From the NCBI GenBank assembly GCA_027331445.1, contig DAHWUD010000001.1:1-43156 (forward strand): 43,156 nucleotides of DNA, read 5' to 3'. Shown one piece after another: positions 15,069-23,041 of the stretch (positions are counted from its first letter, which is position 1; every line of letters begins with the position of its first letter). The notes beneath the pieces are model-generated. The model saw only the letters and a list, made by a program, of their open reading frames with translations. It did not search any database and had not been told where the DNA came from. Origin of the DNA: Candidatus Amesbacteria bacterium (lineage in GTDB: Bacteria > Patescibacteriota > Microgenomatia > CAZETR01 > Amesbacteraceae). A program made the position numbers and the translations under genes.

Positions 15069-15743
15069 ATTTTTACTCCGGAAAAAATTCCATGAGGTCA
15101 GCACCAGTCCCGGGGCGATGCTCATCACCACTACGAAAATAAACACATACCACAAACGGATCCGGATATGTTGGGCTAGCAGGTTACCCAGAAAGGCAAA
15201 AATCACCGCTTCGGGGATTACCCCCAGCGCCGTCGCCGCCATAAACCCGGCCGTATCCATTTGTAAAAGCCCAGCTAGATAGCTGACATTAAAGGGCGAA
15301 GACATGGTCGCCCGGATCACAAACACTCCGAATGCCCCCCGCTTTTTCAAAAAGTCCCGGTAAAAACCCCACCACCGGCTGTTAGCTATCCGTCCCAGGA
15401 ATTTTTTCCCCAGGTATTTGGTCAGCTTAAATCCCGTCGTGCAGGAAATTACCTGTGATAGCCATATCAGCATCACCCCCGGTAGGAACCCGAAAATCAG
15501 CCCCGCGGCCATTTCTACGAGCAGTATGGGTACAGGCAGCGGCGGCACCAGTACATTCAGCATAAATATGCAGAATATTAAAACCGGTGACCACATTCCG
15601 TAAGCTTCAATTCCCCGGCGCACCGCCAGCAGATTCCTCCGGGTCAGGTAATGCCTCCCTGTTACGATCAGGTAGACCATCGCCGCCACTGTGAGCATGA
15701 TTGCCGCCACGGCGAATATCCGCTGCTGGGTTTTCTTCTTCAT
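15045..15743 (-). CDS. DedA/VTT (TVP38/TMEM64-like) membrane protein
   Basis: Membrane protein of 232 aa of the SNARE-associated/DedA superfamily. Members act in lipid scrambling or polyprenyl-phosphate recycling and membrane homeostasis. An N-terminal helix is followed by the VTT core: a Pro-rich reentrant region (LNVLVPPLPVPILLVEMAAG), the GFLPGVMLIWLSQV helix, a basic stretch KLTKYLGKKFLGR, then VIRATMSSPFNVSYLAGLLQM, which matches the family R..PF...YLAG pattern, and two C-terminal helices. Its start overlaps the stop of the upstream PTPS-related gene by 4 bp (ATGA), so they form one unit. A role in recycling or flipping polyprenyl phosphate would fit the surrounding glycan genes; this is inference. 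Confidence 0.85.
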   Translation of the reverse strand: MKKKTQQRIFAVAAIMLTVAAMVYLIVTGRHYLTRRNLLAVRRGIEAYGMWSPVLIFCIFMLNVLVPPLPVPILLVEMAAGLIFGFLPGVMLIWLSQVISCTTGFKLTKYLGKKFLGRIANSRWWGFYRDFLKKRGAFGVFVIRATMSSPFNVSYLAGLLQMDTAGFMAATALGVIPEAVIFAFLGNLLAQHIRIRLWYVFIFVVVMSIAPGLVLTSWNFFRSKNITQLSRR

Positions 15744-17467
15744 TTGACCATTCTACTGTTACCGGATCTGCTAGTGAATAGTAAAACCACTCCGGCCACC
15801 CCCAATGTAGCGAGACTTATTCCCCCGGCTATCTCCCGGTCCGGCGTCGACCCGAATTCCAGTCTCACCGTGTGTTCTCCCGGCCCTACGCCAAAACTGA
15901 TTACCCCGGGAAAATTGGGATTTTGGTAATCCATGGCTTTCTCCCGTCCGTCCACCCACAGCTTCCACCCGGGAAAATAGTCGGTGTTTTCTTTTATCAC
16001 CGCCGCCGTTTCCGCCCGGATGCGGTATTCGTGCCGCACCGAATTTCTCAATTCGTTTTCCACAACCGCTTTCCCGGCTATAACCTCTGCCGGCGCCGCC
16101 GGGGCAGCCGCCGCAAACGGCCGGCGGATATCCGACCATACCGTCGCCGCCATCGGATAGGGATCAAATAAAAAAATCGACGGCCCGCTTTGTTCCAGTT
16201 GAGCATCAGATAAGGCAGGCAGAAATTTCCGGGGCGCCCAATTCAATACCGAGCTGACCACCGCCGCGGCGATTATTCCCCTGGCTGCCGCCGTTTTCCA
16301 TTTTCCGCCCAGCGTTTGGACTACCAGCCCGCCGATCGCCGCTACCACCAGACTTTCCACCGCCATCATCCGGTAGGCAAACTGCAGATTTTTTAATATC
16401 GGCAGCAGGTTCCAGATGATCTTCGCTGGCTCCTGCATTAGTCCGAAGTAAATGGCTGCCCACGCCAGCAAAAACCCCAGCTCTGCACGGGCCTTGATTT
16501 TCCCGGTTAACCCGCCCCAAATTCCGATTCCGGCCAGAATAAGCTGCACGTAACCCACCAGATTTACCAATTCCCCCCGGTGTCCTTCCCATAAAAACCC
16601 CCACTCGTAAGGGGAAAAAATATAGTCGCTCAATTTCTGGAACTCTACGCTGCCGGCGTATGCCGCCTGGTGGGTAAACTGGGCTTCGTAAAGCACCGGT
16701 ATCCAATACCAGGCTGCAAGTGCCAGCCCCAGAACTAGCGGTACCACCGTCCGCCGGGTATTTTTCTTCAGCATCCAACTGTAAGCGGCGATAAACGGGA
16801 CTGCTACCAGTGACACTGCCTGGTGCGACAAAATCATCCCCGCCAACGCTGCTCCCGCCCCGCTAGCCCAGATAAATTTTCCCCGCTCCTGGTATTTCCA
16901 CATCAGCCCCAAAACCAGCGGCAGCCACATCATCGCCCACAATTCTCCCAGTGCTACCCGGTAATGCAGGTCGATGAGGTGATAGGGGGCAAACAGATAT
17001 AACACCGCCGCCACTGCCGCCGGACCCGCGGACAAATGCTTCCTGGCCCACCAATACATGCCCATCCCCGCCAATCCAAACACCGCCGCCAGCTCCCACT
17101 TGATGCTGGTCAGCATCGGCAGACCCGAAATTATCTTCACCAGTGCCGCCGCGGCATAGGGTAGGGGATAAGTAAATATAAATAATGCCGATCCGAAACC
17201 GAAATTAATACCACCCGCCCACCTGGGAATAACCACCCCGTCCCGCCATGCCTGGGCATACGCCGTGGCAAATACCGCATGAAATGTCAGGTCTCCGCTT
17301 TGATAGGTCCCGTTTCTGAAGATATTCCACACCGGCAGCAGCGTTACCAGCCCCAGGATCACCAGCCAGCTCAACTTTCTGCCCCGGATTTTTTCCGCCA
17401 GCCAAATCCCACCGCACATCACCGCCGCCCACCCCAGGTTTAACGCTGCCACTGCCACCGGCATCAT
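15740..17467 (-). CDS. PTPS-related / YfhO-like GT-C membrane protein
   Basis: Integral membrane protein of 575 aa with about 12 helices and a C-terminal beta domain. The first external loop TYQSGDLTFHAVFATAYAQ carries the acidic residue expected of GT-C enzymes. It continues with IPRWAGGINFGFGSALFIF and YPLPYAAAALVK, features of the family annotated as 6-pyruvoyl-tetrahydropterin synthase-related membrane proteins. That name does not imply pterin chemistry. The end (DYFPGWKLWVDG, then VGPGEHTVRLEF) is a YfhO-type beta-sandwich. It is a distant relative of the gene at 34194. A GGAG Shine-Dalgarno-like sequence sits 8 nt before the ATG at 17467, unlike most unit heads here. Likely role: transfer of a lipid-linked sugar outside the membrane. 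Confidence 0.8.
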   Translation of the reverse strand: MMPVAVAALNLGWAAVMCGGIWLAEKIRGRKLSWLVILGLVTLLPVWNIFRNGTYQSGDLTFHAVFATAYAQAWRDGVVIPRWAGGINFGFGSALFIFTYPLPYAAAALVKIISGLPMLTSIKWELAAVFGLAGMGMYWWARKHLSAGPAAVAAVLYLFAPYHLIDLHYRVALGELWAMMWLPLVLGLMWKYQERGKFIWASGAGAALAGMILSHQAVSLVAVPFIAAYSWMLKKNTRRTVVPLVLGLALAAWYWIPVLYEAQFTHQAAYAGSVEFQKLSDYIFSPYEWGFLWEGHRGELVNLVGYVQLILAGIGIWGGLTGKIKARAELGFLLAWAAIYFGLMQEPAKIIWNLLPILKNLQFAYRMMAVESLVVAAIGGLVVQTLGGKWKTAAARGIIAAAVVSSVLNWAPRKFLPALSDAQLEQSGPSIFLFDPYPMAATVWSDIRRPFAAAAPAAPAEVIAGKAVVENELRNSVRHEYRIRAETAAVIKENTDYFPGWKLWVDGREKAMDYQNPNFPGVISFGVGPGEHTVRLEFGSTPDREIAGGISLATLGVAGVVLLFTSRSGNSRMVK

Positions 17468-17471
17468 GTCA

Positions 17472-17501
17472 TTGACTCCATCACCTAAATATCAGCATAA
17501 T
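17472..17501 (+). promoter_or_regulatory. Promoter of the CAP-domain gene
   Basis: TTGACT (17472-17477, 5 of 6 to consensus), an 18-bp spacer, and CATAAT (17496-17501), 8 nt before the ATG at 17510. The overlapping TAATAT (17498-17503) would give the 6-nt leaderless spacing. The 42-bp gap between divergent genes must also hold the minus-strand promoter. Confidence 0.55.
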
Positions 17502-17509
17502 ATACCTCA

Positions 17510-18388
17510 ATGTCATGGTTTGAACATCTTTTTCTCCCGCACCATACCAATAACCAGCGGGCCAAGCTCCTCCATCCTTCGTCCTGGACCCTGATCATTC
17601 TGGCTTTTGTCGCCTTCCAGCTGGTCTTGGGCCGGGCTTCCCGTTCTCTGCCGCAGATTTTGGGTTATGCCTCCCAGATCCCGCCTGCGGAAATCATCCG
17701 TCTCACCAATGTCGAGCGCCAGTCTCTGGGTCTTAACCCCTTAAAAGAGGATGCCCAGTTGGATCAGGCCGCCGCTGCCAAAGCCGCCGACATGTTTGCC
17801 CGGGACTATTGGGCCCATATTTCGCCCATCGGCACCCAGCCCTGGGCTTTTATCACCGCCGCCGGCTATATCTACCGTTATGCCGGGGAAAACCTCGCCC
17901 GGGATTTTTCTGACCCCAATTCCGTTGTCCAGGCCTGGATGAATTCTCCGTCGCATCGGGAAAACCTGCTTTCCGACCGCTATACGGATATCGGTGTGGC
18001 CGTGGCTGACGGCACTCTCCAGGGCCGGGATACCACTTTAGTCGTCCAGATGTTCGGTACCCGCCTGTCTATTAATCCCGCTCCCCAGACTCAGGGCACT
18101 TTTACCGTCCAAGCCGCCGACCAGATCCCCACTCCCACCTATGTCCTTTTGCCGACTCCTACTCCGGTAATGGCCGCTCAGGTTACCCCCGTCGTCTCTC
18201 CGTTTAATCTCACCAAGTATCTTTCTTTCGCCATTATTGGCATAATATTACTTGTTTTGATCGTGGACATTGTCGTTGTCAGCCGCCGTAAGGTGGATCG
18301 CTGGACCAGTAAAAGCCTGGCCCACGTAATTTTCCTGACCATTTTATTAATTGCCGTGCTCATCACTCTGCGCGGGCAGATTCTCTGA
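17510..18388 (+). CDS. CAP/SCP (YkwD-like) domain membrane protein
   Basis: Surface protein of 292 aa. A hydrophobic segment at residues about 26-45 is followed by a CAP domain at about 60-185 with ITLTN-like opening IIRLTNVERQSLGLNPL, the DYWAHISPIG His motif, YAGENLARDF, and WMNSPSHRENLLSDRYTDIG with its His and Glu. These are the four conserved regions of bacterial CAP proteins. A Thr/Pro-rich linker (TPTYVLLPTPTPV) leads to two C-terminal membrane helices (about 233-255 and 270-290). CAP domains are extracellular and of varied function; a cell-wall or adhesion role is likely but no enzyme activity can be claimed. The next small membrane-protein gene starts 2 bp after its stop. Confidence 0.88.
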   Translation: MSWFEHLFLPHHTNNQRAKLLHPSSWTLIILAFVAFQLVLGRASRSLPQILGYASQIPPAEIIRLTNVERQSLGLNPLKEDAQLDQAAAAKAADMFARDYWAHISPIGTQPWAFITAAGYIYRYAGENLARDFSDPNSVVQAWMNSPSHRENLLSDRYTDIGVAVADGTLQGRDTTLVVQMFGTRLSINPAPQTQGTFTVQAADQIPTPTYVLLPTPTPVMAAQVTPVVSPFNLTKYLSFAIIGIILLVLIVDIVVVSRRKVDRWTSKSLAHVIFLTILLIAVLITLRGQIL

Positions 18389-18390
18389 TC

Positions 18391-18669
18391 ATGTCCCAAA
18401 TTGTTTTTCAAAGAGATTTCAGCCGCCACCCCCTGCATTATTTTATTCTGCTCTGTGTTGAGCTGGTCGGCCTCTGGGGCATCTTCTGGTTTTCCTATCA
18501 GCCAGTCACTCAGCTGGCGGTTTTGATCGGTATGTCAGTGGCCTATGTCGTCTGGGGCGCCATCCATCATTATGAGCATAAAGACCTGCATGTTAAAATC
18601 CTTTTCGAATACCTGCTCGTGGCCATTTTTGCCGTTTTAGTCTTTGGCTCACTACTTTTGCGCACTTGA
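18391..18669 (+). CDS. Small three-helix membrane protein, function unknown
   Basis: A 92-aa protein that I cannot assign. It has about three hydrophobic helices (CVELVGLWGIFWFSY, LAVLIGMSVAYVVWGAIHH and LLVAIFAVLVFGSLLL), with a His-rich patch HHYEHKDLHVK between helices two and three that could bind metal or face the cytoplasm. It begins 2 bp after the CAP gene and its stop overlaps the TTG start of thpR, so all three genes are probably one unit. It is a real gene by context and by its clean membrane pattern. No function should be inferred. Confidence 0.72.
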   Translation: MSQIVFQRDFSRHPLHYFILLCVELVGLWGIFWFSYQPVTQLAVLIGMSVAYVVWGAIHHYEHKDLHVKILFEYLLVAIFAVLVFGSLLLRT

Positions 18670-19232
18670 AACACCGTCTTTTTTTCGCCATTGATCTTCC
18701 GGATCCCTGCCGTTCGGCCGTCGTCGATCTCCAGACCCGCCTTGACCGCCTGGGTCTGCCGGTGATGTGGGAAGAACCGGCCAAACTCCACCTGACCCTG
18801 CATTTTCTGGGCCCCACTCCGCAGGAGCAGATAAATTCGTTTACTCCCGGTTTGCAGAAGCTGGCCCGCTCCGCCCCCGCTTTCTCTCTCACGCCCTATT
18901 TTTTGGAGACTTTATACCGCCGCCATGAAGCCTCGCTGGTCTATATCGGCATGGAGGGCGATTTAACGGCCTTAAAAAACCTGCATAAATCATTGGCCGG
19001 ACTCCTTTCCGGCTATCAATTGCCGGCCCAAAACCGGTTTTTCCCCCATATTACCATCGGCCGGCTCAGGCGTGACGACCCGGTTACCACCAAAAATTTT
19101 TTGAGCCGGATCGACGCCGTGGATATTCAGCCCCTGCCGTCATTTTTGGTCGATCACCTGACACTCTATGAAAGCGACTTGTCTCCTGCCGGCAGCCACT
19201 ATCAAAAAATTGGACAATATGGCTTAGAATAG
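18666..19232 (+). CDS. thpR: RNA 2',3'-cyclic phosphodiesterase (2'-5' RNA ligase family)
   Basis: Protein of 188 aa of the 2H phosphoesterase superfamily, usual size for ThpR. It hydrolyses 2',3'-cyclic phosphate RNA ends and was first described as a 2'-5' RNA ligase. The opening RLFFAIDLPD is the family hallmark. The two His motifs are both present: HLTLHFLG near residue 39 and HITIGR near residue 128. It uses a TTG start at 18666 that overlaps the TGA of the preceding gene, a normal coupled arrangement; no ATG is available at the expected N terminus. It is the last gene before the rml promoter. The physiological RNA substrate in bacteria is unsettled. Confidence 0.92.
   Translation: MKHRLFFAIDLPDPCRSAVVDLQTRLDRLGLPVMWEEPAKLHLTLHFLGPTPQEQINSFTPGLQKLARSAPAFSLTPYFLETLYRRHEASLVYIGMEGDLTALKNLHKSLAGLLSGYQLPAQNRFFPHITIGRLRRDDPVTTKNFLSRIDAVDIQPLPSFLVDHLTLYESDLSPAGSHYQKIGQYGLE
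19225..19230 (+). promoter_or_regulatory. -10 box of leaderless promoter for the rml operon
   Basis: TAGAAT lies 6 nt before the ATG of rfbA at 19237 and sits at the very end of thpR. It keeps the TANNNT-6 nt-start pattern. No -35 match is evident. Confidence 0.5.
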
Positions 19233-19236
19233 ACAT

Positions 19237-19959
19237 ATGAAAGGCATCATTCTCGCCGGAGGCAAAGGTACCCGGCTTCGCCCCCTCACCAAGATCACCT
19301 GCAAGCAGCTCCTCCCCGTCTATGACCGCCCCATGATTTATTACCCCGTCCAGACGTTGGTTTCTTCCGGCATCACCGATATCCTGGTTATCGTTGCCCC
19401 CGATTATGCCGGGCAGTTTCTGCACCTTTTAGGCTCCGGAAAGGAATTTGGTGCCCATTTTAGCTATGCCATCCAGGAGGAGCCCCGGGGTTTACCTGAG
19501 GCTTTTATTATCGGCGAGGATTTTATGGACAATGAACCGGTGACCATGATCCTCGGGGACAACATTTTTGACACCAGCTTTTCACCCGAAATTGCCAATT
19601 TCACCACCGGCGGCCTGGTGTTCGCAAAACAAGTTCCGGATCCGCAGCGTTTCGGCGTAGTCGAATTTGATTCTCACATGCGGGCCGTCTCCTTTGAGGA
19701 AAAACCGAAGGATCCCAAAAGCCAATTCGCCGTGGTCGGCCTGTATATCTACGATCACCATGTCGTCGAGTACGCCAAATCCCTTACTCCCTCCGCTCGG
19801 GGAGAATTGGAAATCACCGATATCCACAAGCTTTACCTGAAACATAATCAGCTCAAAGTCAGCACTTTTACCGGTCTCTGGGAAGACGCCGGGACCTTTG
19901 ACAGTCTCCTGGCCGTGAGCAACTACATGGCTGCCAAGGCCAAAGGAGAGGTCAGATGA
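19237..19959 (+). CDS. rfbA: Glucose-1-phosphate thymidylyltransferase, short form
   Basis: First enzyme of dTDP-L-rhamnose synthesis, joining glucose-1-phosphate and dTTP to give dTDP-glucose. The nucleotidyltransferase signature LAGGKGTRLRPLTK is at residues about 6-19, followed by KQLLPVYDRPMIYYPV. The metal-binding LGDNIFD is near residue 107, and EEKPKDPKS and GLWEDAGTFDSL match RmlA. At 240 aa it lacks the C-terminal about 50 residues of the 290-aa enterobacterial enzyme, as in short archaeal-type forms. It is the first gene of a complete rfbA-B-C-D operon and ends in a 4-bp ATGA overlap with rfbB. With all four genes present the product assignment is strong. Confidence 0.92.
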   Translation: MKGIILAGGKGTRLRPLTKITCKQLLPVYDRPMIYYPVQTLVSSGITDILVIVAPDYAGQFLHLLGSGKEFGAHFSYAIQEEPRGLPEAFIIGEDFMDNEPVTMILGDNIFDTSFSPEIANFTTGGLVFAKQVPDPQRFGVVEFDSHMRAVSFEEKPKDPKSQFAVVGLYIYDHHVVEYAKSLTPSARGELEITDIHKLYLKHNQLKVSTFTGLWEDAGTFDSLLAVSNYMAAKAKGEVR

Positions 19960-20969
19960 AACTTCTGGTCACCGGCGGCGCCGGCTTCATCGGCTCCAAT
20001 TTTGTCCGTTACTGGCTGGCCAAATACCCCGGGGATTATGTGGTGAACTTCGATGTCTTAACCTATTCCGGAAACCTGGAAAATCTGGCCGAAATCCAGA
20101 ACAATCCCCGCTACTCTTTTATCAAAGGTGACCTCAGAAACATGGCAGACGTCGAAGCTGCCATGTCCGGCGTCGACATCGTTGTCCATTTTGCCGCCGA
20201 GACCCACGTCGACCGCAGTTTGTTTGCCGCCGGTGATTTCATCACCAGTAACATCCTGGGGACCCAGATTCTTTGCGAGGCTGCCGCCAAACACCACGTT
20301 ACCCGTTTTCACTACATAAGTACGGATGAAGTCTACGGCGAGCTGCCGCTCAATTCTACCCAAAAGTTCACTCAGGACACTCCCTTCGACCCCCGCAACC
20401 AATACTCGGCCAGCAAAGCTTCGGCCGAACACTTTGTCCGGGCTTACTATCACACCCACCATTTGCCCATTACCATCACCAACTGCACCAACAACTTCGG
20501 CCCTTATCAGCACCCGGAAAAATTTATCCCTCTGTTTATTACCAATCTCCTCCAGGGGAAGAAAGTTCCCATCTACGGGGATGGTTTAAACATCCGGGAT
20601 TGGCTCTATGTCGTCGACCACTGCCGGGCCGTTGATCTGGTCATCCGCAAAGGGGTTATCGGTAAAAGTTATCTGGTCGGAGCCCAGCATAAGGAAATCA
20701 GCAATCTAGAGCTCACCCACAAACTGCTCAAATTATTAGGTAAAGACGATTCCTCGATTGAATTTGTCACCGACCGCCCGGCGCACGATCATCGCTATGC
20801 CGTCGACTGGAGCAAAATTGCCGCCCTCGGTTGGCAGCCGGAGCATGACTTGGATACCTGGCTGGCCGCCACGGTTGACTGGTATAAAACTCATCGCGAC
20901 TGGTGGCAGCGCGTCAAAAGCGGCGACTATTTAAAATATTATGACCGGGTCTATGGACATCGATCTTAA
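19956..20969 (+). CDS. rfbB: dTDP-glucose 4,6-dehydratase
   Basis: Second step of dTDP-rhamnose synthesis: NAD-dependent 4,6-dehydration of dTDP-glucose to dTDP-4-dehydro-6-deoxyglucose in the cytoplasm. A short-chain dehydrogenase fold of 337 aa, the normal RmlB length. The NAD loop is VTGGAGFIGSNF, HFAAETHVDRS follows, the catalytic region is STDEVYGEL (Thr-Asp-Glu triad), and YSASKASAEHF gives the YxxxK pair. NNFGPYQHPEKFIPL and IYGDGLNIRDWLYV are near-perfect RmlB landmarks. It overlaps rfbA by 4 bp and rfbC by up to 29 bp, so translation is coupled. Confidence 0.95.
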   Translation: MKLLVTGGAGFIGSNFVRYWLAKYPGDYVVNFDVLTYSGNLENLAEIQNNPRYSFIKGDLRNMADVEAAMSGVDIVVHFAAETHVDRSLFAAGDFITSNILGTQILCEAAAKHHVTRFHYISTDEVYGELPLNSTQKFTQDTPFDPRNQYSASKASAEHFVRAYYHTHHLPITITNCTNNFGPYQHPEKFIPLFITNLLQGKKVPIYGDGLNIRDWLYVVDHCRAVDLVIRKGVIGKSYLVGAQHKEISNLELTHKLLKLLGKDDSSIEFVTDRPAHDHRYAVDWSKIAALGWQPEHDLDTWLAATVDWYKTHRDWWQRVKSGDYLKYYDRVYGHRS

Positions 20970-21459
20970 ACCCCGAAATTTTAAGCTTAATTCAATTGAT
21001 CAAAGTCCGTCTATAGACGGAGTGTTTTATAAGAGTTTACAAGTCAATATGGATGATCGGGGCAGTCTCACCGAACTTTGGAGCGCACCCTGGAGTCGGA
21101 CCGAGCCGGTGGCTCCCCGAATCGCCCACGTTTATTACAATGTCACCCATGCGGGGGTAGTTAAAGGCTGGCACTATCACCTGCACACTTTTTCCCAGTA
21201 TACCTGCATCGTCGGCCGGATGCAGGTGGTTTTGATTGATATCAGAACTCAATCTCCCTCATTCGGCTTTGTGGACCAATTTGTGATCGGCGCTCACCGC
21301 CCCGGTTTTATTAAAATTCCCCCGGGGGTTCTCAAGGCCTGGAAATCTTTATCCGGAGATTCTGTCATTATTAACCTTCTGACCACGGCCGATGTCCAGG
21401 ATAACTACAAAATTCCCCTCACCGACCTCCTCCCCGATATATGGCAGGACAAATCTTAG
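20941..21459 (+). CDS. rfbC: dTDP-4-dehydrorhamnose 3,5-epimerase-like protein (divergent)
   Basis: Third step of the rhamnose pathway by position: 3,5-epimerisation to dTDP-4-dehydro-L-rhamnose. A cupin of 172 aa containing the RmlC landmarks DDRGSLTELW and GVVKGWHYHLH, the latter holding the catalytic-type His. It is closer to the short archaeal/candidate-phylum branch than to classical RmlC. The usual His in the IPPGxxHGW segment is replaced (IPPGVLKAWKSL), and the Lys of the RGLHYQ..KLV region is absent. The track start at 20941 overlaps rfbB by 29 bp; an in-frame ATG at 20953 is an alternative. Its slot between rfbB and rfbD supports function, but the altered residues leave room for a variant activity. 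Confidence 0.82.
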   Translation: MTGSMDIDLKPRNFKLNSIDQSPSIDGVFYKSLQVNMDDRGSLTELWSAPWSRTEPVAPRIAHVYYNVTHAGVVKGWHYHLHTFSQYTCIVGRMQVVLIDIRTQSPSFGFVDQFVIGAHRPGFIKIPPGVLKAWKSLSGDSVIINLLTTADVQDNYKIPLTDLLPDIWQDKS

Positions 21460-22319
21460 TCATCGGCTCATCGGGTTTGGTCGGTTCGCGGTTTGTCGAA
21501 CTGTTTCCCCATCCGGAATTACTGCTTACTCCTTCCGAGTCTGAATTTAATTTCCTTCGCCCCGCTTCGATTACCTCATATCTGGCTGCTCGCCCGGTCA
21601 GTTCTGTCCTGAATTTTGCCGCTTTTACCGATGTCGCCGCCGCCGAAGCCGAAAGAGGGGACACCGCCGGCCTGTGTTGGCAGGTCAATGTCTCCGGCGT
21701 TCACTTGCTGCGGTCTTTGATCGCCCCCTCCGCTTTGCTTATTCAAATTTCCACCGACATGGTTTTTTCCGGCTCCTCCTCTGACCCGGGTCCTTACCCC
21801 GAGGACCATGCTCCTGAACCAGACCCCTCCCGGGTCACCTGGTATGGTTTTTCCAAATCCCAAGCCGAACTGGCGGCCGGTCCCGGGGCTGCCGTCGTTC
21901 GCATCAGTTCTCCCGTTCGCGCCCGCTATCCGGCCAAGTTAGACTACTTTAGAAAACCTCTGGCCCTGTTTGACGGGGGTCAGCTTTACCCTTTGTTTAC
22001 CGACCAGCGCCTGACCATTTCCTTTATCGATGAGGTGACTTTGGCCCTGCAGGCGATTATTAATGACCATCGCTCCGGCATTTTCCACGTCTCTTCCTCC
22101 GACGTCACCACTCCCTATGAAGTCATTTCTTATTTGTTGTCTTCCGCCCGTCATCAATCCGGCGTGGTCAAACCTGCATCTCTTGCCTCGCAGCCAAGTT
22201 CTGTCCGCTATCCCCGTTTCGGCGGCCTCAAATGTGCCCTGACCCAGGCGGCTCTGGGTCAAAGCTTCAGCTCCACCAAAGTCATCATTGCTAAACTTAT
22301 TTCTCAGGGCCTTACTTGA
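21441..22319 (+). CDS. rfbD: dTDP-4-dehydrorhamnose reductase
   Basis: Last step of dTDP-L-rhamnose synthesis, the NAD(P)H-dependent reduction of dTDP-4-dehydro-L-rhamnose. An SDR protein of 292 aa, standard RmlD size. The cofactor loop is VIGSSGLVGSRF at the N terminus; VLNFAAFTDVAAAEAE, the catalytic segment ISTDMVFSG, and YGFSKSQAEL with its YxxxK pair follow. A substrate-side region FTDQRLTISFIDEV is also typical. It overlaps rfbC by 19 bp and closes the operon. Its stop overlaps that of the convergent VIT gene by 8 bp, leaving no room for a normal terminator. Confidence 0.92.
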   Translation: MAGQILVIGSSGLVGSRFVELFPHPELLLTPSESEFNFLRPASITSYLAARPVSSVLNFAAFTDVAAAEAERGDTAGLCWQVNVSGVHLLRSLIAPSALLIQISTDMVFSGSSSDPGPYPEDHAPEPDPSRVTWYGFSKSQAELAAGPGAAVVRISSPVRARYPAKLDYFRKPLALFDGGQLYPLFTDQRLTISFIDEVTLALQAIINDHRSGIFHVSSSDVTTPYEVISYLLSSARHQSGVVKPASLASQPSSVRYPRFGGLKCALTQAALGQSFSSTKVIIAKLISQGLT

Positions 22320-23040
22320 TTCCCAGTAAATGCGGCAGCCAGGTGCCCAGCAGATATCCGCCTATTCCCGAAGCCGCTCCCGCCAGCATAATTTGTAAAC
22401 CGCTGGCCACGTACGGCAAATCTGCCACTTTGCCTTTGACTACCCCGATGCCAAAAAGGGTTATCAGCGTTGCTCCCACCGATATACCCATTGCCATATA
22501 ACCGGTAAAAAACACGTATGGGACCAGGGGAATAACCGCGCTGATGATGTAAGACACCCCTACCAAAATTGCGTCCCGCCCCGGCGCCCCCGCCGGTTCC
22601 GGTTCAATTCCCAGCTCTTTTTGCACCATGGTATTCATAAATGCCTCCGGGCTGCGGGCCAGTTTTTTTACCACTTCTTTGGCGTCTTGTTCCGGCATGC
22701 CGTCAGCCATAAACAAAAATCGCAGTTCTTCTTCTTCCTCTTGGGGCACGTTTACTACCGCCTCTTTTTCTTTGGCGATTTCCGCCAGGTGTACCTGTCT
22801 TTCTGCTTGCGAAGCCAAAAATGACCCCACCGTCATGGAGATCGAGCCCGCGAATCCCCCGGCCACTCCGGCCACCAGCACGATGTGTCGGCTGCCGAAA
22901 GCGCTGGCCACCCCCGTTACCACTCCCAATGTCCCCAACAACCCGTCCTGGACTCCGAATATCAACTCCCGGATTTGCGAGATTTTTTCAACCCGGTGCT
23001 TTTCCATCAGCGTGTGTCGTAAGTGGTGTTCCCGGTTCAT
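22312..23040 (-). CDS. VIT1/CCC1-like Fe/Mn transporter
   Basis: Membrane protein of 242 aa related to vacuolar iron transporters, which move Fe2+ or Mn2+ out of the cytoplasm by proton exchange. The start region holds REHHLRHT and the first helix IRELIFGVQDGLLGTLGVVTG, a strong family signature. Helix two is VAGGFAGSISMTVGSFLASQ. It is followed by the Glu-rich cytosolic metal-binding loop (EKEAVVNVPQEEEEELRFLF) and three C-terminal helices. I place the start at the ATG 23040, 1 bp after the trmD stop; the track's longer form at 23166 overlaps trmD by 42 codons. It is cotranscribed with trmD. Confidence 0.88.
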   Translation of the reverse strand: MNREHHLRHTLMEKHRVEKISQIRELIFGVQDGLLGTLGVVTGVASAFGSRHIVLVAGVAGGFAGSISMTVGSFLASQAERQVHLAEIAKEKEAVVNVPQEEEEELRFLFMADGMPEQDAKEVVKKLARSPEAFMNTMVQKELGIEPEPAGAPGRDAILVGVSYIISAVIPLVPYVFFTGYMAMGISVGATLITLFGIGVVKGKVADLPYVASGLQIMLAGAASGIGGYLLGTWLPHLLGIK

Positions 23041-23041
23041 T

